Below, one piece after another: positions 5,150-9,694 of a DNA stretch of 9,694 bases. The stretch's first letter is position 1. Each line of letters opens with the position of its first letter. Under the pieces are notes generated by a model. That model was not told where the DNA came from, ran no database searches, and saw only the letters and a program-made list of their open reading frames with translations. The DNA is from an uncultured Lachnobacterium sp. (GTDB lineage Bacteria; Bacillota; Clostridia; Lachnospirales; Lachnospiraceae), in contig URYB01000081.1 in the NCBI GenBank assembly GCA_900552085.1, positions 1 to 9,694 on the forward strand, in the 5' to 3' direction. A program made the translations under genes and the position numbers.

Positions 5150-5674
5150 ATGGCAAAGTATCGTAAATTAAGCAGAACCTCTAGCCAGAGAAAGGCATTA
5201 TTAAGAGGTCAGGTAACAGCTCTTATCGCAAACGGTAAGATCGTAACAACAGAAGCTAAGGCTAAAGAAGTTCGTAAGATTGCTGAAGGTCTTATTGCAG
5301 CTGCTGTTCGTGAAAAAGACAATTTCGACGAAGTTACTGTAACAGCTAAGGTTGCCCGCAAGGACAAAGATGGCAAGAGAGTAAAAGAAGTTGTAGATGG
5401 TAAGAAAGTTACTGTATACGATGAAGTAGAGAAGACAATCAAGAAGGATCAGCCTTCACGTCTTCATGCAAGAAGAGAGATGCTCAAGGTTCTTTATTCT
5501 GTAAAGACTACAGATGGAACTAAGAAGGGTACAAAGGATGTTGATCTTGTAGCTAAGTTATTTGATGAGATCGCTCCTAAGTATGCAGACCGTAACGGTG
5601 GTTACACAAGAATCGTAAAGATTGGCCAGCGTAAGGGTGATGGAGCTCTTGAAGTTCTTCTTGAGTTAGTATAA
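5150..5674 (+). CDS. rplQ: 50S ribosomal protein L17, enlarged form
   Basis: Large-subunit protein located near the polypeptide exit tunnel. The ATG at 5150 gives the standard MAKYRKLSRTSSQRKALLRG start, 8 nt after GGAGG (5137-5141). A longer in-frame reading from the ATG at 5135 would place its start on the ribosome binding site and is rejected. The family core is present: VTTEAKAKEVRKIAEGLI (about 32-49), RLHARREMLKVLY (about 104-116) and the end ADRNGGYTRIVKIGQRKGDGA. At 174 residues it is about 50 longer than the B. subtilis and E. coli proteins (roughly 120-127). The extra part (about 55-102) is lysine- and valine-rich and sits between the second helix and RLHARR. Similar inserts are, from memory, usual in Lachnospiraceae. 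It is the last gene of the operon. Confidence 0.97.
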   Translation: MAKYRKLSRTSSQRKALLRGQVTALIANGKIVTTEAKAKEVRKIAEGLIAAAVREKDNFDEVTVTAKVARKDKDGKRVKEVVDGKKVTVYDEVEKTIKKDQPSRLHARREMLKVLYSVKTTDGTKKGTKDVDLVAKLFDEIAPKYADRNGGYTRIVKIGQRKGDGALEVLLELV

Positions 5675-5686
5675 TCCAATCGGTAT

Positions 5687-5724
5687 AAAAGTCCTTTTCT
5701 GCGGAAGCAGAAGAGGACTTTTTT
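5687..5724 (+). terminator. Intrinsic terminator of the ribosomal operon
   Basis: AAAAGTCCTTTTCTGC (5687-5702) pairs with GCAGAAGAGGACTTTT (5707-5722) around the loop GGAA, with a single G-U pair, and the 3' arm ends in six Ts (5719-5724). It lies 12 nt after the rplQ stop and is a strong rho-independent terminator separating the ribosomal operon from mscL. Confidence 0.95.
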
Positions 5725-5788
5725 GGAATACACCAAAGATTTTGAATTGATTTATTTACAACATCAGATAAAGGAGTTTGTGTTTACA

Positions 5789-6232
5789 ATGAAAAAGAAA
5801 AGTAAGTTTTTTGAAGAATTTAAAAAGTTTATTTTACGTGGAAATGTAATGGACATGGCCGTCGGTGTAATTGTCGGTGGGGCGTTCACTTCAATTGTTA
5901 CCTCTTTAAATGCAGACATTTTAACACCTATACTTGGGATTTTTGGAGGAACCGATTTCTCTTATCTTACGGTGACATTGGGAACGGGAGAGAATGCGCC
6001 TGTATTGCATTATGGAAATTTCCTTACAGCAGTGATTAATTTTCTGATTACAGCGCTTGTGATCTTTGTTTTATTGAAAGTAATTAATCGCATTACAGAG
6101 AAGTTGAGTACTTTCACAAAGAACGAGGAAGAGACTGCGGTACCTACAACAAAGAAATGTCCTTACTGCAAAACAGAAATCGATATTGAAGCAACCCGTT
6201 GTCCACATTGTACTTCGCAGTTGGACGATTAA
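5789..6232 (+). CDS. mscL: Large-conductance mechanosensitive channel MscL with C-terminal zinc ribbon
   Basis: A homopentameric tension-gated channel of the cytoplasmic membrane that releases solutes on hypo-osmotic shock. The ATG at 5789 gives 147 residues beginning with a basic amphipathic helix, KKKSKFFEEFKKFILRGNV. It continues into TM1 NVMDMAVGVIVGGAFTSIV with the family's AVGVIVGGAF core. An extracellular loop (about 48-72) and TM2 (FLTAVINFLITALVIFVLLKVIN, about 74-97) follow. The tail is unusual: CPYC and CPHC pairs about 16 residues apart form a probable zinc ribbon (about 124-142). The ribosome binding site is AAAGGAG (5770-5776), 12 nt from the ATG. Upstream frame reaching a TTG at 5723 runs into the terminator and is rejected. 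No clear promoter is seen. The HD-domain gene follows after 15 nt. Confidence 0.95.
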   Translation: MKKKSKFFEEFKKFILRGNVMDMAVGVIVGGAFTSIVTSLNADILTPILGIFGGTDFSYLTVTLGTGENAPVLHYGNFLTAVINFLITALVIFVLLKVINRITEKLSTFTKNEEETAVPTTKKCPYCKTEIDIEATRCPHCTSQLDD

Positions 6233-6247
6233 AGGAGTGTATTTACA

Positions 6248-6859
6248 ATGAATCATGATGAGGAAACAATCAATCGGTTAAATCGGCAATTTGCATTCAT
6301 CCGGGAAATTGACAAAGAAAAATTTATCGGGAGACAGGCATATCTTGCCGATGCGAAGGGTGAGGAGAATGATGCGGAACTTGCATGGCATATGGCAATT
6401 ATGACGCTTTTACTGAGCGAATATGCCAATCAAAGTATTGATGTGTTAAAGACTATCAGTATGTTACTGATTCATGATCTGGTGGAAATCGATGCAGGTG
6501 ACACCTATGCATACGATGAAGAGGGAAAAAAGACGCAGGCGGAAAGAGAACGGAAGGCTGCTGATCGCATCTATGGTATGCTGCCGGAAGACCAGGGCAA
6601 AAAGTTATATGATCTCTGGCTTGAATTTGAAGCGCAGGAGACGCCAGAAGCAAAGTTTGCACGTACCATGGACAATATACACCCTATGTACTTAAATGCG
6701 TCCACAGATGGAAAAGCATGGCAGGAACATCAGGTGCACCTGGCACAGATCATGGGACGTAATGCACATACTGCTGAGGGATCGGAAGTTTTGTGGAATT
6801 ATGCCTACGAAAATTTCATACAGCCACATCTTGACAATGGACATATTATAAAAGATTGA
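6248..6859 (+). CDS. HD-domain hydrolase (HD_3 / YfbR-like nucleotidase family)
   Basis: A 203-residue soluble protein of the HD superfamily, related to metal-dependent 5'-deoxynucleotidases such as YfbR; the substrate of this subgroup is not known to me. The HD pair is H76-D77 in LLIHDLVEIDAGDTYAYD, and the distal aspartate is D142 (ARTMDNIHP). At the position where the family usually has the first metal-binding histidine (ENDAEHSWH) this protein reads ENDAELAWH, with leucine at 45 (codon CTT, 6380-6382; one base from CAT). It may therefore bind metal differently or be impaired. AAAGGAG (6231-6237) overlaps the mscL stop, so the two genes form an operon, and a terminator follows. The name is family-level only. 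Confidence 0.88.
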   Translation: MNHDEETINRLNRQFAFIREIDKEKFIGRQAYLADAKGEENDAELAWHMAIMTLLLSEYANQSIDVLKTISMLLIHDLVEIDAGDTYAYDEEGKKTQAERERKAADRIYGMLPEDQGKKLYDLWLEFEAQETPEAKFARTMDNIHPMYLNASTDGKAWQEHQVHLAQIMGRNAHTAEGSEVLWNYAYENFIQPHLDNGHIIKD

Positions 6860-6862
6860 AAT

Positions 6863-6904
6863 AAAAAACTCACGAAGTAAAGACAATGCTTCGTGAGTTT
6901 TTTT
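6863..6904. terminator. Bidirectional intrinsic terminator between convergent units
   Basis: ACTCACGAAG (6868-6877) pairs with CTTCGTGAGT (6889-6898) around an 11-nt loop. A run of A (6863-6868) lies on the left and seven Ts (6898-6904) on the right, so it can end transcription in both directions: the mscL-HD unit from the left and the PRPP synthase transcript from the right. The 82 bases between it and the PRPP synthase stop are AT-rich and hold nothing else recognisable. Confidence 0.93.
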
Positions 6905-6986
6905 GTCGCCTTGTGGGGCGCAATGTTAAATTGTTTCATGTAAATTATTTTTGTATAAATAAAGTTATAAAATCGTAATGATAAGA

Positions 6987-8168
6987 CTATGCATTCTTTT
7001 CATCATTGTACTTCTTAACATAATTCTTGATACGATCATAAGGATTCAGAAGATCGCTGATGGAAGAGTCATGGTTCAAAGTATCGATAATGTATGCAAT
7101 GTATTTACTCATATCACAGCTGATGTAGTACTCTTTGCTTAACAGTTCAGGAGACTGATAAATTAAGTTTGTAGTAACTACACGGTAAATAAGTCCATCT
7201 TCGTATGCTTTGTCGAAGGAAGCAAATCCGTTGGTGAAAAGACCGAAAGTAGAAACTACGAAGATACGGTTTGCTTTACGCTTCTTTAACTCTCTTGCAG
7301 TATCAATCATACTTTCACCGGAAGAAATCATATCGTCAATGATGAGGACATCCTTGCCTTCTACGTTAGAACCTAAGAACTCATGGGCTACAATAGGGTT
7401 ACGTCCGTCTACTACTTTACTGAAATCACGTCTCTTGTAGAACATACCCATGTCAACACCAAGTACGTTTGCAAGATAGATCGCACGGTTTGTAGCACCT
7501 TCATCCGGACTGATGATCATTAAGTGATCAGCGTCAATTGTTAAGTCTTTTACATTCTTTAAGATGCCTTTGATGAATTGGTAAGAAGGCATTACGTTCT
7601 CGAAACCATTCAGTGGAATTGCGTTTACGACACGAGGGTCATGTGCATCAAATGTGATGATGTTGTCAATTCCCATATTGTACAGTTCCTGTAATGCTAA
7701 CGGGCAGTCAAGGGATTCACGTGCAGTTCTTCTGTGCTGACGGCTCTCATACAGGAATGGTAAGATAACCGTAATACGGCGTGCTTTACCACCAACAGCG
7801 GCGATAACACGCTTTAAGTCTGCAAAGTGATCATCCGGAGACATATGGTTGATATGTCCGCAAAGGGAATAAGTCATACTGTAATTGGTAACATCTACCA
7901 TAATATAGAGGTCATAGCCTCGGACAGACTGATTAATGACACATTTTGCTTCTCCGGAACCAAAACGTGGGATGTGAGGTTCGATGATATAGCTCTCTTT
8001 GTGGTATTCCTTGAATGCGATATCGTCGTGATGCTCGTGTTCACGGTGCTCTCTCCACGTAGACAGGTAGCTGTTTACTTTCTTTCCTAATTCCATGCAG
8101 CTGGCAGTTGGGATCAGTCCAAGGGTACCGGTTGGCATAGTTTCCAAAATTCTTTCGTCGTTTGGCAT
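6987..8168 (-). CDS. prs: Ribose-phosphate pyrophosphokinase (PRPP synthase), long form
   Basis: Makes 5-phosphoribosyl 1-pyrophosphate from ribose 5-phosphate and ATP, feeding purine, pyrimidine, histidine, tryptophan and NAD synthesis. The 393 residues exceed the usual 310-320. Recognisable family segments are SGEAKCVINQSVRGYDLYI (about 71-89), SRQHRRTARES in the ATP-binding region (142-152), DAHD with H176, the catalytic flexible loop SPDEGATNRA...YKRRD (220-248), and the ribose-phosphate loop DVLIIDDMISSGESM (273-287), where the classical form has DDxxDTGGT. Compared with classical enzymes there is an extended N-terminus and a His/Glu-rich insert WREHREHEHHDD (38-49). GGAGGA lies 6 nt before the ATG. 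It is the last gene of the dnaD-like/dnaC-like/prs cluster. The divergence makes altered regulation likely; the enzyme class is well supported. Confidence 0.9.
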   Translation of the reverse strand: MPNDERILETMPTGTLGLIPTASCMELGKKVNSYLSTWREHREHEHHDDIAFKEYHKESYIIEPHIPRFGSGEAKCVINQSVRGYDLYIMVDVTNYSMTYSLCGHINHMSPDDHFADLKRVIAAVGGKARRITVILPFLYESRQHRRTARESLDCPLALQELYNMGIDNIITFDAHDPRVVNAIPLNGFENVMPSYQFIKGILKNVKDLTIDADHLMIISPDEGATNRAIYLANVLGVDMGMFYKRRDFSKVVDGRNPIVAHEFLGSNVEGKDVLIIDDMISSGESMIDTARELKKRKANRIFVVSTFGLFTNGFASFDKAYEDGLIYRVVTTNLIYQSPELLSKEYYISCDMSKYIAYIIDTLNHDSSISDLLNPYDRIKNYVKKYNDEKNA

Positions 8169-8207
8169 GATTTGTCCTCCATTAAAATATGTAACAATAT
8201 TTATATG

Positions 8208-8237
8208 TAATAACCTGCAAAATAAACAGGGTTATTA
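8208..8237 (-). other. Hairpin overlapping the helicase-loader stop codon
   Basis: On the plus strand TAATAACC (8208-8215) pairs with GGTTATTA (8230-8237), extended by TG/CA across a bulged G. It contains the stop codon of the upstream minus-strand gene. No T-run follows on the minus strand, so it is probably not a terminator; it may shape mRNA ends or differential expression between the loader and prs. No convincing prs promoter is seen in the 66-nt gap. Confidence 0.5.
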
Positions 8238-9230
8238 TCGTAAATCAGGTTTCTGCTGTTTGAGAATTCGTATATCCATCTGATTAAATAGTTTAATCAT
8301 CGTATAGTCACCGCAGATGCGGGAAAAAGTACGCTCCGAGTAAATATCAGCAATCTGCTGCAAACTCAGATTGGTTGAGATGATCGTTGATTTATGACGC
8401 AGTAAGCGCTCATTTACACACAAGAACAATTGTGATGTTGTAAAAGCATTGCTCAACTCTGTTCCCAGGTCATCAATGACAAGAAGATCACAATCGAAAA
8501 TATTCTGGTGTGCAGCGATAGCGTCTACATCTTTTTCAAATACACCTTTGCTTAATATATCAAATAATTGAAAGGCTGTAAAGTATATGACGGAATAGCC
8601 TTTGTCTAACAATTCTTTTGCCACGCAATTGGTCAGAAAAGTCTTTCCCACACCTGTTCCACCATAGAAAAACAGATTCTGTGGTTTGTTGTCGAAGGCA
8701 TCGATAAAACGATGGCACTCTTCCACTGCATGACGGGCAGTTGCAAGGGCAGACAGACCGGTTGTCGGGCTGATGTCCTCGTCCGAATAATAGGAATACG
8801 AAAAACGGTCAAAATTCTCCCTTTTCAGTATTTCCCGGATATTGGACTGTGCATACACGGTATTGATGATTGCCTGCTTGAAGCAATGGCATTTCCGGCC
8901 GTCGATATAACCGGTATCTTTGCAATCCGGGCATTCGTAGACCGGATCAAGATAGTTCGAAGCAAAGCCTGCGGCGGTTAAAAGCGCGTTGCGTTGTCGG
9001 CTTAAATCCGCGAGTTCTTCCTTTAACGAAGCAAGTGCAGATGTGTCTCCGTCGAGTAAAAGGCGCGCCTGTCTGACGGAACGGGATGCTACGGTCGATT
9101 CCAGTTCTTTTAACTGTGGAATTTTTTGAAAAACTTCCCGGCGTCGCTCGTCAAGGATACGTCGATCCTGCAATTGACGCTGATCATATTCCCGCATGAT
9201 TTCATCATATTGTGAATTGGAAAGTGGCAT
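8235..9230 (-). CDS. dnaC: DnaC/DnaI-type replicative helicase loader ATPase
   Basis: An AAA+ ATPase that loads the hexameric replicative helicase on DNA at origins or stalled forks. The 331 residues start with a charged helical region (about 1-85, probable coiled coil). A cysteine cluster C100/C103/C114/C116 (ECPDCKDTGY...KCHC) is a likely zinc-binding element as in DnaI. The AAA+ core has Walker A GGTGVGKT (190-197), Walker B DLLVIDD (248-254), sensor I STN (285-287) and an arginine-finger candidate in RTFSRI (300-305). GGGGAGG lies just before the ATG, and the stop of the DnaD-like gene is 15 nt upstream. IstB transposon ATPases share this fold, but no transposase is present and the DnaD neighbour supports the replication role. 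In Bacillus nomenclature this would be dnaI. Confidence 0.92.
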   Translation of the reverse strand: MPLSNSQYDEIMREYDQRQLQDRRILDERRREVFQKIPQLKELESTVASRSVRQARLLLDGDTSALASLKEELADLSRQRNALLTAAGFASNYLDPVYECPDCKDTGYIDGRKCHCFKQAIINTVYAQSNIREILKRENFDRFSYSYYSDEDISPTTGLSALATARHAVEECHRFIDAFDNKPQNLFFYGGTGVGKTFLTNCVAKELLDKGYSVIYFTAFQLFDILSKGVFEKDVDAIAAHQNIFDCDLLVIDDLGTELSNAFTTSQLFLCVNERLLRHKSTIISTNLSLQQIADIYSERTFSRICGDYTMIKLFNQMDIRILKQQKPDLR

Positions 9231-9245
9231 AATATCCTCCCCGAA

Positions 9246-9694
9246 TTAGTGACTGGTGGAAGAAAGCAATGTTCCTTCCAGATGCTCGTAGTCATAGCTG
9301 CGAGGCTTAAAATTATTGAAGCTGTTCTTCCGAGGTGCGGAAGCTGGTGCAGAATCGGAAGCGTTTGCCTGCGGAGCAGTCTTTTTGGCTTTCGCATATG
9401 CTGCATCAAGATTTTTGATATCTTCCAATGTATGTACATGATTCTTATGCCAGCTGGTCAGGATAGAATCCGTGTATTCAAAACTTGGCTGATGTGTCGC
9501 GGCAATGGTGCGGGCACATGCTTCCTGAATTAACGGAAGGTCGAAAGCGAATTCCTTGGTCCATTTACGGATAAAGGTTGTCTCGGCTTCCACAAGACTG
9601 CGTCCGGTAATACCCAGAGCTTTCATAACACCGTAATATGCCTGACTGTGTATGGCGGCATCTTCCTTGGCCTGTGTCACGGTTGTAATGTTGT
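9246..9694 (-). CDS. DnaD-domain replication protein, 5' end beyond the window
   Basis: The C-terminal part of a DnaD/DnaB-type primosome protein, acting with the helicase loader in replication initiation or restart. The frame is open to the right edge, so the GTG at 9678-9680 is probably internal and the gene is partial (about 148 residues visible). The helical DnaB_2 domain is evident: AKEDAAIHSQAYYGVMKALG, WTKEFAFDLPLIQEACART and HQPSFEYTDSILTSWHKNHV, ending with a TLEDI segment. After a low-complexity Ala/Pro/Ser linker comes the conserved terminal motif NSFNNFKPRSYDYEHLEGTLL, typical of DnaD proteins and linked to DNA binding. The adjacent helicase-loader gene supports the call. Confidence 0.9.
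   Translation of the reverse strand, partial: NITTVTQAKEDAAIHSQAYYGVMKALGITGRSLVEAETTFIRKWTKEFAFDLPLIQEACARTIAATHQPSFEYTDSILTSWHKNHVHTLEDIKNLDAAYAKAKKTAPQANASDSAPASAPRKNSFNNFKPRSYDYEHLEGTLLSSTSH

Noticed and set aside
5723..5788. TTG start at 5723 extending MscL by 22 residues
   Set aside because: It lies in the T-run of the ribosomal-operon terminator; the ATG at 5789 has a ribosome binding site and matches the family start.
6904..6925. Second GC-rich stem (GTCGCC/GGCGC) after the bidirectional terminator
   Set aside because: Only about four pairs without a bulge, and no T-run follows in either suitable direction.
8712..8981. Plus-strand 89-residue ORF opposite the helicase loader, and the minus-strand 109-residue frame at 9110-9439
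   Set aside because: Both are alternative-frame shadows of genes with clear domains and lack initiation signals.
9678..9680. GTG at 9678-9680 as the start of the DnaD-domain gene
   Set aside because: The frame is open to the window edge, no ribosome binding site precedes it, and the protein would lack its N-terminal half.
1..9694. CRISPR arrays, tRNA or rRNA genes, transposases
   Set aside because: No regularly spaced repeats, no cloverleaf or rRNA stretches and no transposase-like protein were seen on either strand.

Overview
The window is a ribosomal-protein/RNA-polymerase core locus of a low-to-moderate-GC Firmicute, most likely a member of the Lachnospiraceae (Roseburia/Agathobacter/Butyrivibrio-like). 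The evidence is the gene order secY-adk-map-infA-rpmJ-rpsM-rpsK-rpsD-rpoA-rplQ, a 197-residue S4 without zinc cysteines, an L17 enlarged to 174 residues, an MscL ending in a zinc ribbon, and a long (393-residue) PRPP synthase. The genus assignment is inference from remembered family members; no search was run.

Layout, left to right. Bases 1-118 form a perfect 48-nt fold-back inverted repeat. Its right arm is genuine secY and its left arm is the reverse complement of it, so the extreme left edge is probably a contig-end artefact. The plus strand then carries the secY 3' end, adk, map and infA as one tightly packed unit. A near-consensus sigma-A promoter after infA drives rpmJ behind a short structured leader. 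rpmJ ends in a hairpin with a GAGA loop, followed by a 324-nt gene-free stretch with more hairpins, an extended -10 promoter candidate and the rpsM leader. Then come rpsM, rpsK, rpsD and rpoA, a second gene-free stretch of 188 nt that is rich in repeats and potential pairing, and rplQ closed by a strong terminator. After that is a two-gene unit, mscL plus an HD-domain hydrolase, closed by a bidirectional terminator. The minus strand carries a convergent unit read right to left: a DnaD-domain protein (cut by the right edge), a DnaC/DnaI-type helicase loader, and a PRPP synthase.

Functionally, the left 5.7 kb makes the secretion channel, the adenylate pool enzyme, N-terminal Met removal, initiation factor 1, ribosomal proteins L36, S13, S11, S4 and L17, and the RNA polymerase alpha subunit. 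The right end joins replication-restart and helicase-loading proteins to nucleotide precursor supply.

The main candidate for something undescribed is regulatory RNA inside this otherwise ordinary operon. Three leaders (before rpmJ, rpsM and rplQ) share the 8-mer GAATGGGT. The rpsM and rplQ leaders share an exact 13-mer, AGAATGGGTTCGG. The rplQ leader also has an 11-nt direct repeat whose two copies can compete for one complementary segment just upstream of the rplQ ribosome binding site. This suggests autogenous control by a product of the operon (S4 or L17 are candidates), but the ligand is inference.
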